Below, piece by piece: positions 31,236-42,335 of a DNA stretch of 64,000 nucleotides. Location of the stretch: assembly GCA_025175895.1 (NCBI GenBank), contig CM045988.1:14475647-14539646 (forward strand), given 5' to 3'. Every line of letters begins with the position of its first letter. The first letter of the stretch is position 1. Under the pieces are notes generated by a model. The model ran no database searches and was not told where the DNA came from. It was given only the letters and a program-made list of their open reading frames with translations. Source of the stretch: Wurfbainia villosa (taxonomy: Eukaryota > Streptophyta > Magnoliopsida > Zingiberales > Zingiberaceae). The translations under genes were made by a program, and so were the position numbers.

Positions 31236-32285
31236 CCATGACGATAACACCGACGCTGTTTGATGATATACTGGAAAAGCAAGCCCGTGACCCAAGCCTT
31301 CAGAGGATCAAGCAAGAGGTCCTAGAAGGAAAGGACGACGGGTTTCGGATCTCTAATAGTGGAGTACTCTACCTCAGGGATCGCTTGTGTATTCCCGACG
31401 ATCCAGAATTGCGGAAGGAGATATTTGAGGAAGCTCACAGAACTCCTTATGCGATGCATCTGGAACCACCAAGATGTACCAAGACCTAAAGCGAAAGTTA
31501 CGGTGGTTCGAATTAAAAAAGAGATGTGGCTCGGTATGTCAAGACTTGACGACACCCGAAGGGTTAAGGCGAGAACACGAGAGACACGGAGGAACACTGC
31601 GGTGATCCAGATTCGAATGGAAATGGGAGGACATTTCTATGGATTTCATCTCAGGATTGCCCAAGACGACAAACGGTTATGATGCTATATGGGTAAGTAT
31701 GGATAGATTGACGAAGTCCGCCCATTTCTTAGCAATCAAGATGACCTATTCGTGAGCAACAGCTGGCTCGATTATATGCTAGGAAATTATCAGACTACAT
31801 GGAATTCCTAAGACCATCATTTCTGACAGAGATGGTCGCTTTATCTCCCATTTCTGGGAATGCGTTCCGAAGGCCTTAGGCACGAAGCTATTGTTCAGTA
31901 CTGCCTTCCATCCTCAGATGGACGGACAGACCGAAAGAGTAAATCAAGTACTGGAGGATATGTTACGAGCCTGCGCCCTGGATTTCAAAGGTAGCTGGTG
32001 TCGATACTTATGTTTGGCAGAATTCGCCTACAATAATAGCTACCAAGCTACTATTGGAATGGCACCCTACGAGGCTCTATACGGGAGGAAATGTAGATCT
32101 CCCATATGCTGGTACGAGGGTGGTGAAAAGAAGAGGATGGGACTCCAGACGGATTTCATCGACGACACCACCCGAGAGCTATATGGAACATCCACCGAGA
32201 ATTGAAACCGCTCGAGCCGACAAAAGAGCTATGCGGATATGCGCGGCGACCGTTAGAATTGAAGTTGGGGACCTAGTATTCTCAA
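31236..32285 (+). pseudogene. TEK2 integrase
   Basis: The N-terminal segment (RDPSLQRIKQEVLEGKDDGF, 31238-31489) is clean and includes the start of the zinc domain; the His pair is changed. The first catalytic Asp lies in SMDFISGLPK near 31640, the second in IISDRDGRFISHFWECV near 31815-31865, and the Glu in DGQTERVNQVLEDMLRACAL (from about 31920). The 104-codon frame at 31891-32205 is the best stretch (AEFAYNNSYQATIGMAPYEA). Frameshifts separate the three catalytic residues. Confidence 0.88.
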
Positions 32286-32689
32286 AGTGGCTCCTATGAA
32301 GGGAGTGATGAGATTCGGAAGGAAGGGTAAACTGAGTCCACGCTACGTGGGACCGTATCCGATATTGCAGAGGATTGGCAAGGTGGCTTACAAGCTAGAG
32401 CTGCCTCAAGAGATGTCGGCTATTCACAACGTGCGTGTTCCATGTCTTTGTGCTCAAGAAATGCATTTCGACGGACCAAGTGATCGAGCCACAAAGCTAC
32501 AAGTTCAAGAGGACTGAGTATTGAAAGTCGGCCTATCCAAATACTAGACCGAGAAATCAAGAGGCTAAGGAACAAAGAGGTGCCCTTAGAATCAGCGGTA
32601 TGAGAAGCTACACAGGAGCGAGGAGGACATGAAGCGTATACCCACACTTGTTCTAAGTTTCGAGGATGAAACTTTTAAAGGTATGAAGG
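32286..32689 (+). pseudogene. TEK2 integrase tail and chromodomain-like end
   Basis: The GPY/F-type module is readable (MRFGRKGKLSPRYVGPYPIL, then GKVAYKLELPQEMSAIHNVR, 32305-32440). The expected HVSMLKKC box has decayed to VPCLCAQEM. After a TGA at 32515-32517 a second frame gives a stretch like the short chromodomain of Tekay/Del elements, which tethers integrase to methylated histone H3. CGAGGATGAAACTTTTAAAG at 32661-32680 is the usual end of such elements; the purine tract behind it is degenerate. Confidence 0.78.
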
Positions 32690-32802
32690 ATTAGACGTAA
32701 AATTCCTAGCAATTTTACAGGAATTTTTGGCTTGATGATCATGGGCCTTGGGTGGGCCTTTTTCCAAAACAAAAGAAAATAAGCCAAAAATGGATGCAAG
32801 AC

Positions 32803-32865
32803 CTAGGAATTGAACTCTAAACCTCTAGAGATAGCCAAACCCTATAGATGCACCCACTAACCAGA
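32803..32865 (-). other. tRNA-like module in the TEK2 3' LTR (antisense)
   Basis: Same arrangement as in the 5' LTR: the complement of the B-box-like word at 32806-32816 and of TGGTTAGTGG at 32854-32863. Confidence 0.5.
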
Positions 32866-32971
32866 AGCCCAATAGGATATCATCATTAGAGGAAGGGGGG
32901 GATTATAGATAAGTGTGATAAAGGCAAATGAAGAGGCATGGAAGAAGAGAAGAGAAACTTCTCTTCCTCCC

Positions 32972-32980
32972 TTTATAAAG
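32972..32980 (+). promoter_or_regulatory. Likely TATA box of TEK2 (3' LTR)
   Basis: TTTATAAAG as in the 5' LTR. From this LTR it would read outward into COP4. Confidence 0.5.
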
Positions 32981-33424
32981 AAGAGGGAAAGTTCTAATTT
33001 GCCACTTCCTCTCTTCTTCTCCTTCTCACCGAAACCTAGAGCCTCTCCCTCTCCATTTCCCTCTTTTGGCCGAACCCCATCCAAGCAAGAGAAGGCTAGG
33101 TTTTGATCTTCTTTAGGTTATCTTCCCCACCCAAAGCAAAGCGAAGGATGTAAGTATCCCTCACCTGCATACGAGTAGCTTCGATTGATGTTTGTAAAAG
33201 AAATCTATATGTTATATCTAACCAAGCAATGTTTTAGTTTATCAATGAAGTTGTATGCTATGTTTAGGAGGTAGATGATGATGTTAATATGGAAAAAAGA
33301 ATTAGGTTAAAAGCTAACCCTAATAGCCCCTAAAGCCTATTCGGCCATGCCATGATTTTAGGGTTTTAATGAAGCTCTATGTCATGTTTTTGTAACTATA
33401 TGATGATGTTGGGATTAAGATGGA

Positions 33425-34112
33425 TTAGGGCAAAAGTTAACCCTAAAAACCCTACTTGGACCATTCGGCCAACCTAGGTTTTTGGGTGAACAAATGAAGT
33501 TTTAATCCATATGTTATATGCAAATGAAGTTGTTGTTATATGAAATGAATTAGGTTGTTGTTATATGAAATGAATTAGGTTAAAGGTTAACCCTAAAAAC
33601 CCTACTTGGACCATTCGGCCAACCTAGGTTTTGGGGTGAACAAATGAAGTTTTAATCCATATGTTATATGCAAATGAAGTTGTTGTTATATGAAATGAAT
33701 TAGGTTAAAGGTTAATCCTAAAAACCCTACTTGGACCATTCGGCCAACCTAGGTTTTGGGTGAACAAATGAAGTTTTAATCCATATGTTATATGCAAATG
33801 AAGTTGTTGTTATATGAAATGAATTAGGTTAAAGGTTAACCCTAAAAGCCTTACTTGGACCATTCGGCCAACCTAGGTTTTGGGGTGAACAAATGAAGTT
33901 TTAATCCATATGTTATATGCAAATGAAGTTGTTGTTATATGAAATGAATTAGTTTAAAGGTTAACCCTAAAAACCCTACTTGGACCATTCGGCCAACCTA
34001 GGTTTTGGGTGAACAAATGAAGTTTTAATCCATATGTTATATGCAAATGAAGTTGTTGTTATATGAAATGAATTAGGTTAAAGGATAACCCTAGAAGACC
34101 CTATGGACCATT
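33425..34112. repeat. 124-bp tandem repeats in the TEK2 3' LTR
   Basis: Five copies, including the same irregular first interval as in the 5' LTR, so the array was fixed before insertion. Confidence 0.93.
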
Positions 34113-34995
34113 CGGCCATCATGCATTTTGGGGATTAGATGAAGTCTTAATATAAGTCTTATGTGCATATGAATTTGTTGTTAAGTTAAATGAATAGGTT
34201 AACATGTGTTTTATGTTGGGTGAATTCATGTTGACTTGTGATATTAAATAATGCTAGATGAAGATAACATGCCTTAGGTTAGTGTTTACTTACTTTTGAT
34301 GCCATGCCTTTTTGCCATGTCTATGTGTATGCTATGTTTGAAATATGTTATGAAATGGAAGAAGATAGGATTATGAAATGAAACAAAACGATATGTACAC
34401 GACATGAATATGACATGATGATGAAATGAAGAATGATATGTTATGAAATGAAGAATGGCATGTTTACGAAATGAAAGATGATATGTCCATGAAGGAAAGC
34501 ATGATGTGTTATGAAATGAAGTATGCTATGTTTGCAAAATGTAAGCTATGTTATAAAATAAGCATATAAGTATTTTACCTTCGCATGACTTGTGCAAGAC
34601 CTAACAAGGTCCAAGAAGGGATGGGCTCCTAAGATGCCCTAGGTCGATGGAATAAGACTCGGGCTTAGGATGGGCTTCTATGTATGATTGCCCCTAGGTC
34701 GATGGAATAAGACTCGGGCCTAGTACGGGTTGGGCTCCAAGATGCCTTAGGTCGATGGAGTAAGACTCGGGCCTAGGATGGGCTTCTACGCTATGACGAT
34801 TGCCCTAGGTCGACGGACTAAGATCGGGCCTAGTAACCTATTAGGTTCGAGACTTGCTACCTCGGGCCTATTTAGGGATGCGCGCTATGATAATGAAGAA
34901 GTGGTACAATGCCGGGCCCAAATATGTTGAGATTTATATTTACGTACCTATAAAATATGTTTTCAAAAGCATCTCGCACATGTTACATGATTAGA

Positions 34996-35168
34996 TGTTA
35001 TGTTTGATATGCCATGTTGATATGTTACATATGAAGTATGTTATGTTTGATATGCCATGTTGATATGTTACATATGAAGTATGTTATGTTTGATATGCCA
35101 TGTTGATATGTTACATATGAAGAATGTTATGTTTGATATGCCATGTTATGTCACTATGCTACATATGA
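34996..35168. repeat. 43-bp tandem repeats in the TEK2 3' LTR
   Basis: Three full copies plus a partial one, against four plus a partial in the 5' LTR. Confidence 0.88.
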
Positions 35169-35835
35169 TGTATGTTATGTCTGATAGGTTATACCTATAT
35201 GTTTTATGTTATGTTGATTTGCTACGTTACATATGTTATATGTTATGTTTAAATAAGTCCTAGACGTACATGACATGATGCTATGTTATAGATGATACAT
35301 GTTATGCTGCCATGCTATGGATGTGATATGTTATGTTTACTCACGTTATTTATGCTACATGTTAAGTTAATTACGCCATGTATGTTACATGTTATGTGGC
35401 TTATATGTTATGAATGTTACATGCTTATATGTTATGAATGGTACATGCTATGATTAATGTCGATATATGGTTTTTGTGAGTAGGACTGGATCTTACTAAG
35501 CCTATGTGCTTATAGTTTATCTTTCCCTCGTACTGCAGATAAGGGTAAGGGATGGATAAACTAAAGGGAGCAGCAGGAGGGGCCAAATGTGTGTGGCAGT
35601 GGCATGGTGGAGAAGATCCGTTAGGTTTATATATATATGTTTACCTATGATGATGATGTGTATGGATGTCCTTACTTATGTCTCCGTATGACAACGATGG
35701 TTATGAACCTGAACTAAGCACTAAGTATCTATCTAAGTTATAATGCATGCTCTATGTTAATAAGAAGAAGTAAAGAAGAAGTAAGAAGAAGTATCTATAT
35801 ATGTTATGATGCATGCCCTATGTGAAGAAGAAGAA

Positions 35836-35836
<1 letters not shown>

Positions 35837-35872
<36 letters not shown>
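35837..35872. repeat. (TA)n microsatellite near the TEK2 3' LTR end
   Basis: About 18 TA units, against about 10 at 27771-27790 in the 5' LTR. TATG repeats follow at 35960-35982. Confidence 0.9.
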
Positions 35873-35874
<2 letters not shown>

Positions 35875-36039
35875 AATGCATGTTTATGTTATAAAAGAAA
35901 AAAAAATGTCTAAAGTCTTCCGCTGTAAGAAGTATGAAATATGTATAAAGTCTTCCGCTGTATGTATGTATGTATGTATGTACGGTCGCGTCACGCGCCG
36001 CCCCTCAAGGTTCTGGGTCCGGAAAGGGCGGGCGTGACA

Positions 36040-36044
36040 CAAGT
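36040..36044. repeat. Right target site duplication of TEK2 (CAAGT)
   Basis: Exact repeat of 24579-24583; COP4 protease coding continues from here. Confidence 0.93.
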
Positions 36045-36719
36045 GTCTAAGGAAATAGAATTACAATCAATAACGAAGATATCTGAAGAAGATGGGGCAT
36101 CTGATGCCTTATTATTCTTCACGGACTCAAGATAAATCTTGCAGTTTCTTCGCCAATGGCCCTCCTTGCCATAATGATGGCAAGTGCTCTTTTGAGTTGG
36201 TTCTGCCTTTTTAGCCTTTTTCTTCTTCCCCTTCTGTTGTTCCTTTGACTTCCTCGTAGAACCTTTCTTCGAGGAATCAACCCCTCGCTCATGCTTCTCA
36301 GAAGGCTCCACAGTCTTCAGCATGTTGAGCAGTACCACAGATGAACCTTCTTGCATCTCAGAAGTGAAGAGGAGCTTGGAGACTTCGAACCTTTCGAATC
36401 TCACTTGCTCATCAAATAACTCATAAAGATGAAAGACTATGGTATGAGCATCCATATGCTAATGCTGCTTCCGCAGCTCAGGTACAATCGTGGCTAGCAT
36501 GATGCAACTCACCATTTCAGAATCAGTCACATGTTTCTGATAGGCCAACAATTGGTCCAGAGTTGCATTGTCACTAGGACGGGCGGGAAGAGGCACTTCA
36601 AGGATATTTGCAAGCTTTTCAACCTTGAGAACAATTCTCAAGTTTCTAAGCTAGTCCAAGAAGTTTGGCCCAGTCAATTTATTCGAATCCAAAATGGAAC
36701 GCAAATTCAAAGACATCAT
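36045..36719 (-). pseudogene. COP4 gag and first residues of protease
   Basis: The minus-strand frame starts at the ATG at 36719-36717, with a second Met next to it. The start NLRSILDSNKLTGPNFL is the conserved gag beginning of Tork/Angela-like Copia elements. Two in-frame TAG stops interrupt it, one at a Trp position near residue 23 and one near residue 88 between the two ORFs; both fit G-to-A or C-to-T changes. Gag proceeds through a Lys/Ser-rich basic region and an intact CCHC knuckle (CHHYGKEGHWRRNC, near 36140-36180), which binds RNA. The frame then enters protease up to the TEK2 insertion. About 225 codons, short for a Copia gag: the middle helical region between residues 88 and 100 seems deleted. 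Confidence 0.87.
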
Positions 36720-37973
36720 GATCAATATATTAAATTAGAAATACAAAACGAGCATATATGAGAAAATGATTTTAAAATGCATCAATATACATTCATAAAT
36801 CCCATTCATTTTTCGAATTTCAAAAACCCCAAAATCACTTCAGGAGATCGTAGGTCCATCTCCGAATGGGCTGATATCCAACATAGATATGAACAACCTT
36901 GGAGAGAGTCCAACAAGCCATTCATAACTACGATGGTAGGTATCAAATATACCGATTGCATATCACATATATGCAACTATCACAATGTGCTATCAACTTA
37001 TTGAATATTCACACATACATCGGGTTGTTAATACATTAACAAGTATGCATCATATGCATAGCACCCAACTTCACCTCCCTTCACATCGACCTTGGAGAGA
37101 GTCCAACAAGTCGATGCTCCAAGTTAAAGCCAACCCATTAATCGAGAAATAGTTTTAATATGGTTAGAGCGCATTCAACCAATTAGCCCGGCTTGGAGAG
37201 AGTCCAACAACCAAAGCTAACGATTGACCTCTGACTCTTACCATATTAGTATTAAACTATTCCATGGTTTGAGGGCTCGAGAGAGTCCAACAACCCGAAC
37301 AAGAAACGGAACTCTGGTTCTAACCATATTAATGGAAGGTGTAGGCTTTAATATTGAGTAAGAGTTTTATGTCTCATCCTCTTTGCAAGCAAATAACTAT
37401 TATCTACATGACATGACATACATGACATACATCTACATGTCACGACACGCATGACATAATGATATGCATCTAATGCAATTACATGGCATACAATTATGTC
37501 ATGTACAAAATTTCCTTATATGTCATAATTATTTATGGAAATAAAATATGTTTAAGATTTGATTCTCCAAATCAAATCATGATTAAATTAGGAAACAAAT
37601 TTCCAAATCTTATCACATATTTTATTTGTGGAAAGTGTTGATTAAGGAAAGTCAATTTAGGAAACTAATTTCCTAAATCAACAAAATTACTTATGGAAAT
37701 AAAATATTTTAAGATTTTATTTCCCAAATCAAATCATGATTAAATTAGGAAACAAATTTCCAATTCTAATCAAATATTTTATTTATGGAAAATATCAATT
37801 TCCATAAATACTTCCAACTTTCCAAAAGTAGAAGATTTCCATAAATACTTCTAGACTTTCCAAAATTAAAAATTTCCATAAATACTTCTAACTTTCCAAA
37901 AGTAGAAAATTTCCAGAAATACCATTATGACAATCGCAAAACAATTTTATGATTATGTCGAAACATAACCAGG
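36720..37973 (-). other. COP4 untranslated leader
   Basis: This is 1.25 kb between primer site and gag ATG without coding signal. It contains four copies of a GAGAGAGTCCAACAA box (36902, 37095, 37196 and 37279 onward) and a diverged duplication with a period of about 159 bp (37551 and 37710, sharing CAAATCATGATTAAATTAGG). Short TTTCCATAAATACTTC words repeat at 37797-37915. Packaging and translation signals would be expected here, but none is proven. Confidence 0.75.
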
Positions 37974-37985
37974 GCTTTGATACCA
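37974..37985 (-). other. COP4 primer binding site
   Basis: The minus strand reads TGGTATCAAAGC, one base off the initiator Met tRNA complement (TGGTATCAGAGC), one base from the LTR. Confidence 0.88.
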
Positions 37986-37986
37986 C

Positions 37987-38691
37987 TGTTGAGTTTCCGG
38001 CACTGCGGCGAGTGTGTGTTCGAACATGTTTCGTAAACATGTGCACAGCGGAAGAAATAAAATAATAAATCATATTTATTACAACACACACACCACACAC
38101 ATGCATAATACAACATGTGTAAACATAACCATAAATTCAAATTTTGCAATAAAAGGAAATTTATACTACGTATACCTGACGTATCACGTGTAGCGGGAAA
38201 GACATCAACCGGAACGATCCTCGCTAGAATCGTCTCTATCCGTATCCACGCCGAGTATCTTCGGGATTACTTCACAAAGTCATGAGCTTCGTCTTCGTAC
38301 GAGTTACTAGCCTCGTGTTGAAGACGATGTGATCGAGAGAAGATCACGATCCGAATCAAAATTCGGATCCAAAATGAGTCCTCAAAAACTCACTTCTCCG
38401 GAGAGGTATTCGTCAACCGTTTGAAGAATCCTTCATCCTCCACCTATGAGGATTACCGGAGATCGAATCCCTGGCAAGGCTACCGCTGTCGGAGCTACAA
38501 ACGTCATCCAAATGATGCTCCGACAAGAAGGAAACAAGCTGTCCAGAAAAGTGGACAGCTTTAGTGGAGACCTTGCACCGGCCAAATAAGGAATGCAATA
38601 TGCTTACCTTGTCTCCGGAGCCAAGGAAGATCACCGGAGCTCCTCCGGCAGCAGCTCGACGTCGGTAAGAGGAGAGGATGACAGCTGCTGG
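37987..38691 (-). repeat. COP4 5' LTR, first piece
   Basis: It starts TGTTGAGTTTCCGG and aligns with 19297-19990 of the left LTR. It stops where COP5 begins and resumes at 47431. Confidence 0.9.
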
Positions 38692-38833
38692 TGTTGACAA
38701 TGTGCTATACCTCGGAATGCTCATAGGCTCCCATGTCCCCGGATTAAAATTTTCACTAATGAAAACTAATCCGGATGGGATGAGTTTCCTAAGCACAACC
38801 AATTCGTCGTCGTGCTAACGACTTGAGAGATCG

Positions 38834-38856
38834 CTTGAACAAACTAGTTGTTCAAG
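38834..38856. other. LTR-end hairpin (COP5 left LTR)
   Basis: CTTGAACAA pairs with TTGTTCAAG; the loop is ACTAG. Confidence 0.75.
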
Positions 38857-39777
38857 CAACACAACTCTTCTAGTCGGTTAGCCGCGGAAGAGACGACGGA
38901 CGGATCGCCGGTTTTTGTGTTTCTTATCGGGGTCCATGATTATGCAAATACATGCAAATGCAAACTAGTATAATCAACAAATACTAACATAAAGAACATA
39001 AGCTAGCATATCAAATAAGAACATGAAAAGAACAATAATAAAAGTTGTGAAACTTTTATACCTCTTGATCTTCTATCGTATGTCCTAACCTCCTTGTAGA
39101 CTTCGTGTGGGCGAAGATCCTCCACAAGTTGAAGCTTCCTAGATCTTCTTCAATCCAAAGAAAGAAGAACTCTCTTTCCCTTCTTGCTTGAGCCAACCAC
39201 CAATCCACAAAGGATTGATCCCGCCGGCCCCAAGAATAGAGAGAACAAAATGGAAACCACCAAGGAACCAAACTAGAGACAAAACCTAGCTTCTAGTGCC
39301 GCCGGCCAAGAAGAAGAGAAGAGGAGAAAGGGAATTCGGTTGAGCCCCGACCAAGGTGGAAGGAAGAGATCTAGGGACTGGCCACACCCTAGGAAGAAGA
39401 AGAGATCCTCTCCTATAGTTGCCGCCCACTCTCCTTGCCAACCCTAGCCGCCCAACCAAACCCTAACCTAGGATTTCTTGCCGCCCAACCAAAGGAAAGG
39501 CAAAACCCTAATCTCTTTCGAAACCATCTTCTATGTGCCGGCTATGGAGGAGGGGAAGGAGAATAGAATGAGCACCGACCAAGGTAAAGGGTAGAAGGTA
39601 GGGCCGCCATGTCTTAGGAAGAAGAAGAAGCTCATCTTCCATGTGTTATGCTAACTTTTCTCCCTAACCCTAGCCGCCCAAAAAATTCTAAACCAACTAG
39701 GATTCCTTGCCTCCAAAGGAAGCAAACCCTAATCCCCTAAACCATTCATTATCTCTTGCCGCCCAACCCAATAAGCC

Positions 39778-39786
39778 TTATATATA
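39778..39786 (-). promoter_or_regulatory. Likely TATA box of COP5 (left LTR)
   Basis: The minus strand reads TATATATAA, about 20 bp downstream of the 27-bp array. Confidence 0.6.
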
Positions 39787-39807
39787 GAGTTGGGTTTAGG
39801 CCTTGGT

Positions 39808-39893
39808 TTAATCTCCACCGTCGGTTCTAGGGTTTTAATCTCAACCGTCGGATCTAGAGATTTAATCTCAATCGTCGGTTCTAGGGATTTATT
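39808..39893. repeat. 27-bp U3 repeat array (COP5 left LTR)
   Basis: About three copies, in reverse orientation, of the array seen in COP3, COP6 and the solo LTR. Confidence 0.87.
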
Positions 39894-40820
39894 TTCCATC
39901 ATTTGATCTAGACTTCATGAGGTTTATATTAGGCTACGATAGGGACCATGAGGAGGAGTTGGGTCTTGGCCACCCGATGGATCGGAACCACACAAACTTG
40001 ATCCATCAATGATGTTCCATTCCACTAGAGGATCATCATCGAACTACCTCACCAACCCTCATAAATTAATATGGGCTCCATATATTATTTGTACATCCAT
40101 CTCCCCGTGTTTAAGATATCGAATGTCCGTCAATTAATTGATTTACTGACCATCAATTAATTAACATCTAACTCCTCGAGTAGTACCACTCAACCTTATC
40201 ATCATGTTGACTAAGTCAACCTGCAGGGTTTACATGATGAACCTTATGAGCTCCTCAAGGGGACATCATCAACCTAATACATAGGACACGGATTCCTCCT
40301 ATAATCAACGGCACACCATGTAAATAATATCATTTCCCAACTTACCGGGCATATTGATTTAATCCATAGAAATCTCACCCTCTGATAAATCAAAGAAATA
40401 AATATTAAGTACATGTGCCCGTTATTATATCGGGATTAAGAGCATGTACAACATAATATCCGAGGTCCGATTCAATTATGCAGTCAGCAATAAATTGAAT
40501 CACCTCTATGTCAGTCCTGCTCAATACACCTAAGTGTACTAGTGTAACTCTATGTTCAAGATAAAACAATACCAAGCTACACTACAACCATGCCAATGGT
40601 TTGTCCAAAACCATCTTGGTTGTGAGCCTCTACTTATATTCTACAAGGAACTGATAACATGATCTTCTGTGCCACACTCAGGCACCATGTTATCTACAAT
40701 GTAAAATATTAGACAATATGCACACATATAAATATAACGTGCAAACAATGATCATGTGATTCTTATTTCAAAATAAAATGTTCATACCAAAGAGCTAGGC
40801 TTTCAGTATACATCCCAACA

Positions 40821-40833
40821 ATCTCCCACTTAT
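40821..40833 (-). other. COP5 polypurine tract
   Basis: The minus strand reads ATAAGTGGGAGAT directly before the LTR, identical to COP3. Confidence 0.9.
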
Positions 40834-40957
40834 ACTAAAAGACTATGCTGTCATCATACTGCCATACATCTGATTCCTCTTCCCTCCACTTGCCTATCAA
40901 AGCTCTTGCCAGAAGGGCCTTAGTGAAAGGGTCTACCAAGTCATCCTCTGATGCAAT

Positions 40958-41320
40958 CTAGGCGAAAACAACTTCTACCTCCTTTACGATTTCTCGTATC
41001 AGGTGGTACTTGCACTCTATGTGTTTACTAGCCTTATGGGCTCGTGGTTCCTTCGAGTTTGTAACTGCACCATTATTATCACAATTAATTGTGATAGTTC
41101 TGGGCAAACCAGGAATCACATCCAAGTCCATCAGGAAGTTCCTGAGCCACACAGCTTCTTTGGCCGCCACAGGGGCTGCCAGATACTCAGCTTCCATGGT
41201 GGAGTCCGCCATGCATTTCTGCTTGACACTCCTCCATACTATGGCTCCACCTCTTAAAGTAAACACAAAACCTGAGGTAGACTTACTGTTATCCCTATCA
41301 GATTGGAAATCGCAATCCAT
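40958..41320 (-). pseudogene. COP5 RNase H
   Basis: A 120-codon open piece holds SDRDNSKSTSGFVFTLRGGA, VWRSVKQKCMADSTMEAEYL, the INCDNNGAV box and KHIECKYHLIREIVKE. Acidic catalytic positions (Asp in SDRD, Glu in MEAEY, Asp in CDNN) are kept. It is part of the polyprotein tail, so the first Met is not a start. Downstream, 40834-40957 holds the degraded last residues. The same domain of COP3 at 53760-54100 is a close match. Confidence 0.88.
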
Positions 41321-42335
41321 TTAACCCACAGGGAGTAATTGGTCTGCCCGGTAAACTAGCATATAATCCCTAGTCCTTCTCAGGCACTACAATATTGCTT
41401 TACCGCAGCTTCAATGTCCTGTCTGGATTACTCGATATATCATTGACCATGCCTACGGCAGCAGATATCCGGTCTCGCATATAGGCTTCCTACCAAGCAT
41501 AAGGAACTGCCTATATCTCCTTTATCTCCTCAGATGATCTAGGACACATCTGCTTAGATAAAGGAACTCCATGCCTGAAGGGTAGAAAACCCTTCTTGGA
41601 GTTTTGTATGCTAAAACGATCCAAAACCATGTCTATGTATGAAGCTTGGGATAAGCACAACAACCTTGATCCCTAAGGTTGTGACCCACTTCTCCCAAGT
41701 CCTTCATATCATCTTGTTTGACGACCATACCCTTACGTCGATAACACTTCGATGTTGCCAACCACCAAAATGCCATCTACGATAGTACAAAAAATACCAC
41801 TACATTTCCGCCACATCTCGATATACACAAGACCCATCCGAACTTTGAATAAATCCATAAGATGGATTTACTTCCTCAGCGGATGTCCCAAGACTTCAAA
41901 GCTTGCTTGATCCATTAACGGACCGATTAAGCTTATATACAATACGCTCTTTGCCTTTAGCAATGAATCCCTACAGTTGCTTCAAATAGATGTTTTCCTC
42001 AAGACTTCCATTAAGGAAAGGCTGTCTTGACATCCATCTATCACACCTCATAATCCATATGGAATGCATAAGAGCTCCTGCACGACTTGAATCCATAGAT
42101 TCAATCTGATTATTCATTGCACTTTGCAAAGATGTTGTATTTATATCTTGGATTGCCTCGTCGTATGTCTAGGGATCAGGTTCATGTTTGCTAGGGACCA
42201 AATCAGAAGATTTGTCCAAAAACATGAATCTAAGAGGTTGTCTAACAACCCTCCCACTACGACGAGGTATCTTCTGTGTATCCTCTGTGACACGCAGTGC
42301 AGTGACATGTGGTATGTCCTCTTGTACCGGTGGTA
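41321..42335 (-). pseudogene. COP5 reverse transcriptase remnant
   Basis: Coding similarity to COP3 is patchy. The linker (HVTALRVTEDTQKIPRRSGR, near 42240-42300) and the stretch leading to FLNGSLEENIYLK (about 41990-42020) are visible. SYGFIQSSDGSCVY follows at about 41830, then a stretch near 41560-41640 (PNSKKGFLPFRHG type). No YVDD motif can be read and at least two blocks are missing. The frame changes many times. Confidence 0.72.

Larger units (their letters stand above)
24584..36039 (+). mobile_element. TEK2, Tekay/Del-type Gypsy chromovirus
   Basis: This 11.46-kb plus-strand element has LTRs of 3.38 and 3.35 kb, a methionine-tRNA primer site, and gag, protease, reverse transcriptase, RNase H, integrase and a chromodomain-like tail in Gypsy order. 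Flanking CAAGT copies are exact. The two LTRs are about 98 to 99 percent alike where I compared them, so insertion is recent. Yet the coding region carries many frameshifts, small deletions and a changed reverse transcriptase active site. The tail resembling IQILDREIKRLRNKEVPL, read across a shift, supports the Tekay/Del call. Confidence 0.92.
32690..36039 (+). repeat. TEK2 3' LTR
   Basis: It matches 24584-27959 almost base for base. Its first bases have decayed (TTAGACGTAAAATTCC against TGTAACGCCCGTAAAATTCC), so the start is approximate. Differences from the 5' copy: one 43-bp unit fewer, a longer (TA)n run, small indels at 34580 and 35485-35580, and scattered substitutions. Confidence 0.92.
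38692..40820 (-). repeat. COP5 3' LTR (left copy)
   Basis: 2129 bp, from TGTTGACAATGTGC to CATCCCAACA on the plus strand. On the minus strand it starts TGTTGGGATGTATACTGAAAG like the COP3 family. It includes the terminal hairpin at 38834-38856, the GC-richer leader at 39100-39770, TATA box and 27-bp array. Confidence 0.93.
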
